DNA from: DUOA01 sp012839095
GTDB taxonomy: Bacteria > Bacillota > Clostridia > Caldicoprobacterales > DTU083
Direction of reading: 5' to 3'
Length of the DNA: 64,000 nt
Assembly (NCBI GenBank): GCA_050951505.1
Contig: JBMNJE010000012.1
Span: 18,903-82,902, forward strand
Below are positions 43,835-53,270 of this stretch, piece by piece. Made by a program: the position numbers and the translations under genes. Positions within the stretch are counted from its first letter, which is position 1; every line of letters starts with the position of its first letter. Below the pieces are notes generated by a model. That model had not been told where the DNA came from. It saw only the letters and a program-made list of their open reading frames with translations, and searched no databases.

Positions 43835-43864
43835 TTGACATGTTGAAATCCACTGCGGTATAAT
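43835..43864 (+). promoter_or_regulatory. Strong sigma-A promoter of rpsU
   Basis: Perfect TTGACA (43835-43840) and TATAAT (43859-43864) boxes are separated by 18 bases, about 90 bases before the rpsU start. Confidence 0.85.
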
Positions 43865-43951
43865 ATACTGTACTATGGCTTCTATATATTTCCCGCAGTT
43901 CAACAGCCCATGAGTTTGGGTAATTGTACCAGCGGAGGGAGGGAAAGCAGG

Positions 43952-44125
43952 ATGTCCGAAATAAGAGTAGGGGAAAATGAATCACTGGAAAGCGCTTTAA
44001 GACGATTTAAGAGGAAATGCTCCAAAGCTGGAGTGCTGGCAGAGGTACGCAAAAGGGAGCACTATGAAAAGCCCAGCGTCAGAAGGAAGAAAAAGTCAGA
44101 GGCTGCGCGAAAGAGAAAATATTAG
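43952..44125 (+). CDS. rpsU: 30S ribosomal protein S21
   Basis: The 57-residue basic protein begins MSEIRVGENESLESALRRFK and ends with the Lys/Arg-rich region typical of S21. The ATG at 43952 is selected because GGAGGGAGGG precedes it and homologues start there. It has its own strong promoter. Confidence 0.96.
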   Translation: MSEIRVGENESLESALRRFKRKCSKAGVLAEVRKREHYEKPSVRRKKKSEAARKRKY

Positions 44126-44135
44126 GAGTGTTGAT

Positions 44136-44201
44136 ATGTCTCATATACTTCATATAATGGAAGTTATGAAACAAAATTTGGATACCTTCCTCAGCAGCTG
44201 A
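44136..44201 (+). CDS. Possible 21-residue small protein behind rpsU
   Basis: An ATG at 44136 has AGGAG seven bases upstream, overlapping the end of rpsU, and opens a frame MSHILHIMEVMKQNLDTFLSS that ends in TGA. Position and ribosome site are good, but the frame is very short and I recognise no family. In many relatives yqeY follows rpsU; this frame does not resemble its start. It may be a leader peptide or chance. Confidence 0.3.
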   Translation: MSHILHIMEVMKQNLDTFLSS

Positions 44202-44306
44202 AAACAGAACAAATGCCATGGTGTTTCAACTGTTTTTGCCTTGGAACACAGGTATATATAGATAAGGGAAAGATTATGGAAGCATAATTTAAATCCGAAA
44301 CAAACG

Positions 44307-44338
44307 AAAGATCCGATGACATTATCGGGTCTTTTTTG
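44307..44338 (+). terminator. Intrinsic terminator after rpsU
   Basis: AAAGATCCGAT (44307-44317) pairs with ATCGGGTCTTT (44324-44334), one wobble pair, followed by a T-run. Confidence 0.85.
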
Positions 44339-44428
44339 TTTTATTCTTCTTTTATCTGAATTTTCTGCTGTAAACCCATCCGATTTAATGTATAATAAAG
44401 TTAACATAATACTCTTTAGGGGGTTTCC

Positions 44429-45370
44429 ATGAGGCTGAAGGGGTTTTGGTTAAGTATAGGAATTATCCTGGTCTTTTCCGCTGCTATGAAAGGTGATGCA
44501 AAGATGCGTCCCGGCAGCCGTCACATTGAGCCTGTTACGGTGCCGGCCGGTATTTCATATGAAGCAGGCCCTGTAACTATGGAAGCTGTTGAACCCCTGC
44601 AAATATCCCATGAATTATCTGCTGCCGTCACCCTTATGACCTTTAACATACACAGTGCCAATAATGCAGAAGGTTCCAACCAGCTGGAAGCGATTATTGA
44701 AGAGATCCGGGAAACCGGAGCGCAGATAATCGGTCTTCAGGAGGTGGAACGAATGATGCCCCGCTCCGGTTACCAGGATCAGGCCAGGCTTATAGCTGAA
44801 GAATTGGGTTATCATTATTATTATGGCGGGAACATTAATATTCTGGGGGCTCAATATGGGAATGTCCTGCTTAGCAAATATCCTATTACAGCGGCAGTCA
44901 ACCACAGGCTGCCCAAGGAAAGACTGGAACCCCGGGGTGTGATTGAAGCACGCATCGAAGTGGAGGGCATACCCTTTAGTGTATACGTTACTCATCTGGG
45001 GCTTAATCCGGATGAAAGAAGAAAGCAAATTATGTATATAAATGAACTTCTTACTCAAAGTGAAGATTATATGGTTTTACTGGGTGACTTCAACAATCAC
45101 CCGGACAGTCCTGAAATGGACATTATTAATACTCGTATGACAGACAGTGCTGCAGCTCTGGAACAGAGCAGCCTGTACACCTTCTCCTATCAGAGCACTG
45201 ATCCGGACGTGCGGCTGGACCGGATTTATGTTTCAGACAACATACATCTGGAACACCACGAGGTCAGGCCATCTGCAGTATCCGACCATGAGAGGGTGCT
45301 GACGCAAATTGTGCTAAAAGTCCCGTCAGGGGAAGGAATTTATAAGGAAGCAGCGAATATTGATAATTAG
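44429..45370 (+). CDS. Exported endonuclease/exonuclease/phosphatase-family hydrolase
   Basis: The 313-residue protein has an N-terminal hydrophobic segment (residues 5-20) that would export or anchor it. The rest is the EEP fold shared by DNase I, exonuclease III and sphingomyelinases. MTFNIHSANN, IIGLQEVERM, VTHLGLNPDERRKQI, LLGDFNNHPDSPE and SDHERVL carry the expected Asn, Glu, His, Asp/Asn and His residues. The substrate may be nucleic acid, a phospholipid or another phosphodiester. GGGGG precedes the ATG. It is not a usual member of this gene neighbourhood. Confidence 0.82.
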   Translation: MRLKGFWLSIGIILVFSAAMKGDAKMRPGSRHIEPVTVPAGISYEAGPVTMEAVEPLQISHELSAAVTLMTFNIHSANNAEGSNQLEAIIEEIRETGAQIIGLQEVERMMPRSGYQDQARLIAEELGYHYYYGGNINILGAQYGNVLLSKYPITAAVNHRLPKERLEPRGVIEARIEVEGIPFSVYVTHLGLNPDERRKQIMYINELLTQSEDYMVLLGDFNNHPDSPEMDIINTRMTDSAAALEQSSLYTFSYQSTDPDVRLDRIYVSDNIHLEHHEVRPSAVSDHERVLTQIVLKVPSGEGIYKEAANIDN

Positions 45371-45417
45371 AAGGTTTGGAAAGATGAGGCTTAAAATATG
45401 CAGTTGAAAAATGGGAT

Positions 45418-46746
45418 GTGCATAAAATGCTGAAAACAGGAAAAAGGGCTTGTACATATCTGTTTGTTCTGATCATTTTATCTACAGGCTTTCTTTTTAA
45501 CAGCCCTGCAGCCGGAGTGCATGCTGCAGCCAATGACCTGGTGTATGTGATTCCGGTTAAAGGCGATGTTACACCTGCCATGTCTGCTTATCTGTCCAAT
45601 CAAATCCAGCTGGCCAACCTGGCTGAAGCAGAGGGAATCATAATCGATATTTCAACCCTGGGCGGTCTGGTTCAATCTGCACTGGACATGCGGGATGCCA
45701 TTATGGAATCAGAAATCCCTGTAGTGGTTTTCGTCGGAAACCGTGCCATATCAGCAGGAGCATTGATTACCATAGCAGCTGATACCATAATTATGGCACC
45801 AGGCAGCCACATAGGTTCTGCAGAACCCATTCCCTACAGCGAAAAAGCGGTTGCCGTCATCAGCGGCGAGTTCCGCTCCACTGCAGAAAAAAGAGGCCGG
45901 AATGCACAGGTTGCCACAGGCATGGTTGACAAGAATATAGAAGTGCCGGGTTTTCCCAGGGGGAAACTGGTGGATCTTACAGCTGAGGAAGCAGCTGAAG
46001 CGGGTTATGCTGATGCCGTTCTGCGGAACATAACAGAGGTTTTGGAATATATGGGCTGGGATCAGGCTCATGTTACTGAGGTGGAGCCTGACTACAAAAC
46101 CAGAATTGCACAGTTTTTAACGCGCTATGATATATCATCCATCCTGCTCACCATCGCTGTTATAGCCATGATAATTGAAATACTGGTGCAGGGTTTTGGC
46201 TTGCCGGGGGTTATCAGTATCATTGCCTTTGCTCTTTATTTCGGAGGAGGTTTTCTGGCAGGCAATACCGAATGGTGGTCTTTCCTTCTGTTTGCCCTGG
46301 GTCTGGCCCTGCTTTTCGTTGAGGTGTTTGTGCCGGGCTTCGGTATAGCAGGCATATCCGGTATTGTTTCCCTGGTGCTGGGCATCATTTTTGCCGCTCC
46401 GACTCCTATGCAGGGTATTCTGAACATTGGTATAGCCTTGGCCTCAGCAGGAATATTGATACCTGTTTTGTACAAGGTATTGGGTGGTCCAAGGCTGTTC
46501 CGGCGTCTTGTTCTGCAGGAAGCAGAAACGGTGGACAAAGGTTATGTTAGCAGGGCGGATGAGGCCTATTCCGGGCTGGTGGGACAGACGGGGGAGGCAG
46601 TCACGCCGCTTCGGCCCTCCGGTATTATTTCAATAGGCGGCAGGAAGATGGATGCTCTGTCCGATGGCAGCTTTCTGCCTTCCGGAACCAGAATAAGGGT
46701 GATAGAAGCACAGGGCGGCAGAATTGTGGTAACAGCAGACGAATAA
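45418..46746 (+). CDS. NfeD-family membrane serine protease
   Basis: The 442-residue protein is a long-form NfeD: signal peptide, ClpP/crotonase-like protease domain (about residues 40-230), four to five membrane helices (about 240-370) and a C-terminal OB-fold (SGLVGQTGEAVTPLRPSG). ISTLGGLVQSALDMRDAI and NRAISAGALITIAAD match the protease active-site region, the latter giving the Ser nucleophile. Such proteins act with flotillin-like partners, and floA follows 50 bases downstream. The start is uncertain between GTG 45418 and ATG 45427; both ribosome sites are weak. Confidence 0.9.
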   Translation: MHKMLKTGKRACTYLFVLIILSTGFLFNSPAAGVHAAANDLVYVIPVKGDVTPAMSAYLSNQIQLANLAEAEGIIIDISTLGGLVQSALDMRDAIMESEIPVVVFVGNRAISAGALITIAADTIIMAPGSHIGSAEPIPYSEKAVAVISGEFRSTAEKRGRNAQVATGMVDKNIEVPGFPRGKLVDLTAEEAAEAGYADAVLRNITEVLEYMGWDQAHVTEVEPDYKTRIAQFLTRYDISSILLTIAVIAMIIEILVQGFGLPGVISIIAFALYFGGGFLAGNTEWWSFLLFALGLALLFVEVFVPGFGIAGISGIVSLVLGIIFAAPTPMQGILNIGIALASAGILIPVLYKVLGGPRLFRRLVLQEAETVDKGYVSRADEAYSGLVGQTGEAVTPLRPSGIISIGGRKMDALSDGSFLPSGTRIRVIEAQGGRIVVTADE

Positions 46747-46796
46747 TAGGCCTTATGGTCATTATTAATAAAATCAGTAAAAGGAGATGAAGCTAT

Positions 46797-47834
46797 ATGA
46801 TGTTGGCTAATTTGCTTTCAATGGCAAGTGCAAGTGCTTTTCCGCAAGGCGCTATGATTGTTATGGGGATTATCGTCGTTGCTATTATTGTTTTAGCGGT
46901 GATTCTTACCTTTGTTCCCCTGGGACTTTGGATTTCAGCTTTGGCTGCAGGTGTCAGAATAGGCATATTCAACCTCATAGGAATGCGGCTTCGCCGAGTT
47001 ATTCCCAGCCGCATAGTAAACCCGCTGATTAAGGCAACCAAGGCAGGTCTGAGCGTCAGCGTTGACAAACTGGAGGCTCACTATCTGGCCGGAGGTAACG
47101 TAGATCGGGTTGTCAATGCTCTGATTGCAGCCCAGAGAGCCAATATTCCATTGGAATTCGAACGGGCAGCCGCCATTGATCTGGCCGGACGTGATGTTCT
47201 CCAGGCTGTCCAGATGAGCGTAAATCCCAGAGTGCTGGAAACACCTAAGGTAGCAGCCGTGGCTAAGGATGGTATCGAAGTCATTGCAAAAGCGCGGGTA
47301 ACGGTACGGGCCAATATTGATCGTTTGGTAGGCGGTGCCGGCGAAGAAACCATTCTGGCCCGCGTAGGGGAAGGCATCGTTACCACAGTTGGTTCTTCCA
47401 GCAGCCATAAGGAAGTTTTAGAAAATCCGGACAGCATTTCTCAGACAGTTCTTAATAAAAGTCTCCATTCAGGCACAGCTTTTGAAATCCTTTCCATTGA
47501 TATAGCTGACGTGGATGTAGGCCGAAACATCGGTGCCCAGCTCCAGACCGACCAGGCTGAAGCCGACAAACGGGTTTCCCAGGCCAGAGCCGAGGAAAGA
47601 AGAGCCATGGCCGTGGCCAGGGAACAGGAAATGAGGGCCGCAGTTCAGGAAATGAGAGCCAAGGTTGTGGAAGCAGAGGCAGAAGTACCCAAGGCTATGG
47701 CCGCAGCCCTGCGGGAAGGCAAGCTGGGTGTAATGGACTATTACAATATGCGCAATGTCATAGCTGATACACAGATGAGGGATTCCATCTCCAGGATGGG
47801 GGGAGATGCTCCTGCCGAGCCTGATAAGAAATAA
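46797..47834 (+). CDS. floA: Flotillin-like protein FloA
   Basis: The 345-residue SPFH protein (YqfA group) organises membrane microdomains. It has an N-terminal hairpin membrane segment (about residues 10-55), an SPFH domain and a C-terminal coiled coil rich in Ala/Glu (RVSQARAEERRAMAVAREQE). AAGGAGATGA lies upstream. The pairing with nfeD is standard; in Bacillus the same pair lies upstream of yqfB/yqfC/yqfD, as here. Confidence 0.95.
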   Translation: MMLANLLSMASASAFPQGAMIVMGIIVVAIIVLAVILTFVPLGLWISALAAGVRIGIFNLIGMRLRRVIPSRIVNPLIKATKAGLSVSVDKLEAHYLAGGNVDRVVNALIAAQRANIPLEFERAAAIDLAGRDVLQAVQMSVNPRVLETPKVAAVAKDGIEVIAKARVTVRANIDRLVGGAGEETILARVGEGIVTTVGSSSSHKEVLENPDSISQTVLNKSLHSGTAFEILSIDIADVDVGRNIGAQLQTDQAEADKRVSQARAEERRAMAVAREQEMRAAVQEMRAKVVEAEAEVPKAMAAALREGKLGVMDYYNMRNVIADTQMRDSISRMGGDAPAEPDKK

Positions 47835-47861
47835 TACCTGCCCCCGAAAGGAGGGTTTTCC

Positions 47862-48338
47862 ATGGAGTTTATTATATTCCTTATAATTGCAGCTGTTATA
47901 GGCAATATAGTTAAGGCAGCCAGCCAGCAGGCACAGCAGACCGGAAGAACAGGAAGGGGAGGAAGGGGCTTCCCGGAGGTGAGGCCTGTTGATACGGGCA
48001 GCAGGGGGGTGCCAGGCAGCAAGCCTGCGGGATACGGAAGATATTCGGTTGGAACATCCGGGCGCAGAACAGAACCGTTCTCTTCCGGAGGCGGTACAGA
48101 CACTGACAAAGATCCGGATCCCTATTATGAAGATGAGTACAACCGCTTTTCCGGTGAGTCGTCTTCCGGTATGGATCCTGCTCAGCCCTTTTCCGAATCG
48201 GTGGTATCACAACCCATGCAGGTAGAAAGAGTGACCAAAACAAGATACAGGCACAGGCTGGACTTTACCCCGGACAGCATACTGAACGGGATAATTATGT
48301 CTGAAGTGCTTGGGCCGCCCAAAGCAAGAAGAAGATAA
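47862..48338 (+). CDS. Small membrane-anchored protein linked to floA, function unknown
   Basis: The 158-residue protein starts with one membrane helix (MEFIIFLIIAAVIGNIVKAA). A long, Gly/Ser/Arg-rich low-complexity middle follows, then a short conserved-looking C-terminus (DFTPDSILNGIIMSEVLGPP) and a basic end. I do not recognise a named family. It begins 27 bases after floA behind AAAGGAGG and ends in a strong terminator, so it is the last gene of the nfeD-floA operon and may be part of the microdomain machinery. Confidence 0.75.
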   Translation: MEFIIFLIIAAVIGNIVKAASQQAQQTGRTGRGGRGFPEVRPVDTGSRGVPGSKPAGYGRYSVGTSGRRTEPFSSGGGTDTDKDPDPYYEDEYNRFSGESSSGMDPAQPFSESVVSQPMQVERVTKTRYRHRLDFTPDSILNGIIMSEVLGPPKARRR

Positions 48339-48360
48339 AAGGTATAAAGACAGCTACAAA

Positions 48361-48400
48361 CCGGAATGAAACAGACCGTAAGTTTCATTCCGGTTTTTTT
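48361..48400 (+). terminator. Terminator of the nfeD-floA operon
   Basis: A perfect 12-base stem (48361-48372 with 48382-48393) is followed by seven T. Confidence 0.93.
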
Positions 48401-48489
48401 CTGCCTGAAACAGCTGTATGCAATTGAGACAGCCCTTGGCTTCTACATGTAAAATCAGGTGCATATCCTTTAATTATGGGGGTGAAGGC

Positions 48490-48771
48490 ATGCGCAGGAA
48501 AAGACTGGAGGATGTAAAAGCCAATCTGTCTGACTTATTTGAGCTTCCCAGAGAAATTATGCTGAATCTGCCCAAAATCAGCATGGTTGGAAACAACCAG
48601 CTGCTGGTGGAGAATCACAAGGGAGTCATAGAATATACTCCTCAAAGAATACGGGTAAATTCGACCGTAGGAGTGATAAGGATGCAGGGTGCGGATATGA
48701 AATTAAAGAATATCGCAGTGGATGATATCATCATAACCGGCGAAATTAAGATGATTGAATTCATTGGATAG
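48490..48771 (+). CDS. yqfC: Sporulation protein YqfC
   Basis: The 93-residue protein belongs to the YabP/YqfC family, expressed in the mother cell under sigma-E in Bacillus. It begins MRRKRLEDVKANLSDLFELP and has the conserved VENHKGVIEYTPQRIRVNS. The ATG at 48490 follows GGGGGTGA closely; earlier in-frame codons lie over the terminator region. It heads the yqfC-yqfD-phoH run. Confidence 0.92.
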   Translation: MRRKRLEDVKANLSDLFELPREIMLNLPKISMVGNNQLLVENHKGVIEYTPQRIRVNSTVGVIRMQGADMKLKNIAVDDIIITGEIKMIEFIG

Positions 48772-48804
48772 TATTCCGCCCCTGTCAAAGGAGAGGCAAC
48801 TGAA

Positions 48805-49965
48805 ATGTTTTTCTATGTTCTGTGGAACTATCTGATTGGATATGTGGTCATTCGTGTAGAGGGGCTGTCTCTGGAGAAGTTTATAAACCTGACAGTCAGC
48901 AGGGGAATCCATCTGTGGGGAATCAACCGGCAGAACTACACTACCCTTACAGCAAAAATCAGCATCAAGGGATTCAGGCAGCTCCATGGCATCTCCCACA
49001 AAATACGATGCAGAATCAGAATAGTGGACAAACGAGGGCTCCCCTTTATATTGTTCCGTTACAGGCACCGCAAGATGCTGGCAGCGGGCCTGATACTCTT
49101 TCTGTTTATCATATATGGATTATCATCCTTTGTATGGACGGTAGAAGTTGAGGGGGCGGAAGAAATCAATCCGCAAAAGGTGCTGTCAGAGCTGGAATCC
49201 CTGGGCGTGCAAGCCGGTGTGTTAAAATCGGATATAGACAGTCTATGGATAGAAAATCAACTGATTATACGAATACCCGAGCTTTCCTGGGCCAGTTTGG
49301 AAATTAGGGGCAGTAAGGCTGTATTGAGGGTGAGGGAATCCGTGCTGCCACCGGTCCTGATAGACAGGGATACTCCCTGTAATGTAGTGGCTGCCAAAGA
49401 CGGCATAATAGATAAGATGATTGTTTTGGATGGTCAGGCGATGGTAAGCGAGGGCCAGACTGTAAAAAAGGGTCAGCTTCTGATTAGCGGAATCATTGAG
49501 CATCCCAATACCATTGGTGTCAGATATGTGCATTCCATGGGAAAAATCATTGCCAGGACCTGGTATGAGGAAACCGTCGAATTGTCTCTGAAAGAACCCT
49601 TCCGGCAAAGGACAGGCCGAAGGTCCGAAATCAGGTATATTGGATGGGAACGCTTTAAGGTCCCCTATATGAAAGAAGAAGTACCTTTTTTGGATTTTGA
49701 TTTGGAAGTTAAGCAGGATGGTTTTTTTATTCTGGAGATCTATCATGAAACCGAAGAGATTTATTGGGAAAGGAATAAGCATAAGGCGAAGCAGATGCTG
49801 GAAGAACTGGCGAATCAAAAGGTAAGAAAGAAGATTCCAATGGGGGCTAAAATCGTTGACAAAAAGCTGAAATACGATATGATAGGAAGTGAAAAACTGA
49901 TTGCTGTCATATATGCAGAGGCTTTGGAGGATATCGGTATGCAGCAAGACATCGCTATACATTAG
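48805..49965 (+). CDS. yqfD: Sporulation protein YqfD
   Basis: The 386-residue protein begins with a short cytoplasmic domain, has one membrane helix (about residues 92-112) and a large outer domain. In Bacillus YqfD is a sporulation protein required for efficient spore formation. RGIHLWGINRQNYTTLTAKI and SWASLEIRGSKAVLRVRE are typical of the family. It follows yqfC by 33 bases behind AAAGGAGAGG. Confidence 0.92.
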   Translation: MFFYVLWNYLIGYVVIRVEGLSLEKFINLTVSRGIHLWGINRQNYTTLTAKISIKGFRQLHGISHKIRCRIRIVDKRGLPFILFRYRHRKMLAAGLILFLFIIYGLSSFVWTVEVEGAEEINPQKVLSELESLGVQAGVLKSDIDSLWIENQLIIRIPELSWASLEIRGSKAVLRVRESVLPPVLIDRDTPCNVVAAKDGIIDKMIVLDGQAMVSEGQTVKKGQLLISGIIEHPNTIGVRYVHSMGKIIARTWYEETVELSLKEPFRQRTGRRSEIRYIGWERFKVPYMKEEVPFLDFDLEVKQDGFFILEIYHETEEIYWERNKHKAKQMLEELANQKVRKKIPMGAKIVDKKLKYDMIGSEKLIAVIYAEALEDIGMQQDIAIH

Positions 49966-49978
49966 GAGGCTTTGCCCT

Positions 49979-50980
49979 TTGAATAACTCGTTGGCAGAAC
50001 GAATCATTGATATAAACAGTATCGAAACCTTAATGACTTTGTTTGGAAACTTTGATCAAAACATCAGATTTATCGAGGAAGAGACAGGTGTACACATCAT
50101 AGCCAGGGAAACACAGCTGCGCATTGTTGGAGAAGAAGCCGATGTACAACTGGCCTTCAATGTAATTCACAAGCTGCTGGACATGATTCATAACGGGGAA
50201 ACCCTGGACATATCCCGAATTGGCTATGCCCTTCAATTGACCCGTTCCGGGCAGGAAGATGTCATTAATGAACTGATGGCTGATGTGGTTTGCGTCAATC
50301 ACAGAGGCAGGCCCATCCGCTGCAAAACTCTGGGTCAGAAAAAGTATGTTCATGCCATATCGAAGAATGATATTGTATTCGGCATCGGTCCTGCCGGTAC
50401 CGGTAAAACATATCTGGCTATGGCTATGGCGGTTACCGCATTTAAAAACAAGCAAATCAGCCGCATCATTCTGACCAGGCCTGCAGTGGAGGCCGGTGAA
50501 AAGCTGGGCTTTTTACCCGGCGATCTGCAGCATAAGGTGGATCCCTACCTTCGGCCGCTATATGATGCCCTGTATGATTTAATGGGTGCGGAAGCCTATC
50601 AGAAGCAAATTGAACGGGGTATCATCGAGGTTGCTCCTCTGGCCTATATGAGGGGACGCACTCTGGACGATTCCTTTATCATTCTGGATGAGGCCCAGAA
50701 TACCACTTCCGAACAGATGAAAATGTTTCTTACCAGGCTGGGGCAGGGCTCCCGGGCTGTCATCACCGGTGACATTACCCAGATCGACCTGCCCAGCGGC
50801 AAGAAGTCCGGCCTGATTGAGGCTGCCCGGGTGCTGCAGGGAGTCAAAGGCGTGGAATTTGTGTATTTGACCCACAAGGATGTTGTAAGGCATGAACTGG
50901 TTATGAGAATCATCCAGGCCTATGGCCGATATGAGAAAATGAAAGAGAGAAACAAACGAAGAGAAACCGGAAGGAGTTAA
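49979..50980 (+). CDS. phoH: PhoH-family ATPase
   Basis: The 333-residue protein has an N-terminal KH-like domain and a P-loop ATPase/RNA-helicase-like core: GIGPAGTGKTYLAMAMA (Walker A), DSFIILDEAQNTTSEQMKM (Walker B) and VITGDITQIDLPSG. PhoH proteins are linked to RNA metabolism together with YbeY, encoded two genes downstream. The TTG at 49979 has AGGAGG nine bases upstream and gives the normal length. Confidence 0.94.
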   Translation: MNNSLAERIIDINSIETLMTLFGNFDQNIRFIEEETGVHIIARETQLRIVGEEADVQLAFNVIHKLLDMIHNGETLDISRIGYALQLTRSGQEDVINELMADVVCVNHRGRPIRCKTLGQKKYVHAISKNDIVFGIGPAGTGKTYLAMAMAVTAFKNKQISRIILTRPAVEAGEKLGFLPGDLQHKVDPYLRPLYDALYDLMGAEAYQKQIERGIIEVAPLAYMRGRTLDDSFIILDEAQNTTSEQMKMFLTRLGQGSRAVITGDITQIDLPSGKKSGLIEAARVLQGVKGVEFVYLTHKDVVRHELVMRIIQAYGRYEKMKERNKRRETGRS

Positions 50981-50984
50981 TTCT

Positions 50985-53270
50985 ATGATTCAGCCTGCTG
51001 CCAAAAGAAACAAGCCTGCAGGCAGAATGCGGGCGTTTCAGTTTTTGTTTCATCCATTTTTTGCGGATGCCCTGATCGGACTGGCCGTGTTCGGCCTGCT
51101 CTTTGCACTGGTTATATCTGCAGTATCGCCGGAAAGATATGAGTTCAAAGCCGGTGATATTCCGGGAGAGCCCATTGCCGCTCCCAGGGATGTGGAAGAC
51201 GTCAGGGCGACAAGCGAGCTTCAGAGGCAGGCTGAAGAACAGGTAAATGATATCTATACCCTGGATCAGACCATTACCGAAGCAGTGGTTATAGAAACCG
51301 AGGAAATATTTGCAGCAATGGAATACATAAGGAATAAAGCCGAGGACAAGCTGCAGGAATGGGAGAAACAGCAGGAGGAGCTGCTAAGACAATGGGAGGA
51401 AGAGCAGCAGGAAAATGTGGACGACAATGAACAGACCTCTGCTTCTGACAACGGGGAACAAACAAACCAACCTGTTGAAGAAACAGAACCTCCTGTTACA
51501 ACAGAACCGGATTATAATGAGCTTTACAACGACACCTTCATACAGGAGATGCAGCAGTTTTTTCCCATTCCGATTTCCAAGGATGATATCCGAACCATTA
51601 TTCTGGCAGAGCATAGGGACCTTAATCAATTGGAGCAGAAACTTACTGAAGCCATGCGGGAAATGATGGGTGCGGGCATTAAGCAGGAACAGCTGGCAGA
51701 GTTCAAAGCCAATTTGCGGGACAGCATTCAGGCTATGGCTATTCCCAATGAGTTGAAACAATTGGGAATAAACATGGGCGTTCCCCGGCTGAAGGCAAAT
51801 CTGCTCTATGATCATAACAAGACCATGGAGGAGAAGAAAAAGGCAGCCGAAGCAGTGGAAAAGGTCATATACAAGAAAGGACAGTTCATTGTACAGGCCG
51901 GTCAGCCTGTTACTGAAGCTCAGATAGAGATGCTGAGTGAACTGGGACTTTTGCAGAATCACAAGGCCGACATTCCCTTGATTGCCGGCACAGCCCTGGC
52001 TGTGTTTATGAGCCTTGGCATTGGAGTCATTTATCTGATATATTTCGAAAGAACTATTCTGTACAGGCCTCTCATCATCCTTATGACAGGAAGTGTTCTG
52101 GTTCTGGTGGCTGGTTTAACCTATGCAGCCGGCCTTTTCAATTCCTATTTGATTCCCTCTGCCATGGCAGGTATGCTTCTGGCGGTTCTGGTAAATGTAA
52201 GAGCAGGTATGATTATCAATACTGTCATGGCATTATTGGCAGGTCTGCTGACCGATATGCAGGTTACGCCTGTGATCATGACCATGATTGGAGGCATGGC
52301 CGGCATCAGTGTGCTGAAAACCATACAACAAAGGAATACTCTTGTGTGGGCAGGCATAGTAGTAGCTGCAGTCAACGCTGCCGCTGTCTTTTCCTTTGAA
52401 ATGCTGGCCCAGGGCGGCTGGCTCGAGCCTTTGTACAGCTCTTTCCGGGGCGTACTGGGAGGTATTCTGGCATCAGTGCTGACCATTGGTACTCTTCCTA
52501 TCTGGGAAAATCTCTTTGGCATCGTCACCCCCATAAAGCTTGTAGAGCTGGGCAATCCCAATCAACCCGTCCTGAAACGGCTGCTTCTGGAAACCCCGGG
52601 CACCTATCATCACAGCATCATAGTAGCCAACCTGGCAGAAAGTGCTGCAGATGCCATCGGTGCAAACGGTTTGCTGGCCCGGGTGGGAGCTTACTATCAC
52701 GACATCGGCAAACTGGAGCGGCCCTACTTTTTCAAGGAAAACCAATTGTCAGTAGAAAACCCGCATGATAAGCTGGATCCTGAGCTAAGCACCAGGATTA
52801 TAACCTCCCACGCTGCAGATGGCCTGGAACTGGCCAGAAAATATAAGGTGCCTTCCGTAATTCAGGATTTTATTGTAGAACATCATGGCACTACGCCTGT
52901 GGTTTATTTTTTCCACAAGGCTAAGAACCAGGGTAAGGAAGAAGTAGAACTGGAGGATTTTCGTTATCCCGGGCCTAAACCCCGCAGCAGGGAAACTGCC
53001 ATAATAATGCTGGCCGATACAGTTGAAGCCGCAGTAAGGGCTATGACGGATCATACTCCGGAGAAGGTGGAGGCACTGATTCGGAAGCTGATACGGGAAA
53101 AGCTGGATGACGGACAGTTTGATGACTGCAACCTGACCATCCGGGACATGAATACCATAGCCTTAACCTTTACAAGCGTAATTACCGGTATTTTTCACGA
53201 ACGGGTAAAGTATCCCACGGTGGATTTGAAAGCGGAAAGGGCGAAGAGAGAACATGGGCTTGTTGATTGA
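50985..53270 (+). CDS. pgpH: Membrane HD-domain c-di-AMP phosphodiesterase (PgpH type)
   Basis: The 761-residue protein has one N-terminal membrane helix, an extracytoplasmic 7TMR-HDED domain, about seven membrane helices (about residues 330-510) and a cytoplasmic HD domain: TYHHSIIVANLAESAA, YYHDIGKLERPYF, TSHAADGLELA and VEHHGTTPVVYFFHKA. The family hydrolyses c-di-AMP. The outer domain carries a Gln/Glu/Thr-rich low-complexity insertion at about residues 118-178. It follows phoH by four bases and overlaps ybeY by 17. Confidence 0.93.
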   Translation: MIQPAAKRNKPAGRMRAFQFLFHPFFADALIGLAVFGLLFALVISAVSPERYEFKAGDIPGEPIAAPRDVEDVRATSELQRQAEEQVNDIYTLDQTITEAVVIETEEIFAAMEYIRNKAEDKLQEWEKQQEELLRQWEEEQQENVDDNEQTSASDNGEQTNQPVEETEPPVTTEPDYNELYNDTFIQEMQQFFPIPISKDDIRTIILAEHRDLNQLEQKLTEAMREMMGAGIKQEQLAEFKANLRDSIQAMAIPNELKQLGINMGVPRLKANLLYDHNKTMEEKKKAAEAVEKVIYKKGQFIVQAGQPVTEAQIEMLSELGLLQNHKADIPLIAGTALAVFMSLGIGVIYLIYFERTILYRPLIILMTGSVLVLVAGLTYAAGLFNSYLIPSAMAGMLLAVLVNVRAGMIINTVMALLAGLLTDMQVTPVIMTMIGGMAGISVLKTIQQRNTLVWAGIVVAAVNAAAVFSFEMLAQGGWLEPLYSSFRGVLGGILASVLTIGTLPIWENLFGIVTPIKLVELGNPNQPVLKRLLLETPGTYHHSIIVANLAESAADAIGANGLLARVGAYYHDIGKLERPYFFKENQLSVENPHDKLDPELSTRIITSHAADGLELARKYKVPSVIQDFIVEHHGTTPVVYFFHKAKNQGKEEVELEDFRYPGPKPRSRETAIIMLADTVEAAVRAMTDHTPEKVEALIRKLIREKLDDGQFDDCNLTIRDMNTIALTFTSVITGIFHERVKYPTVDLKAERAKREHGLVD

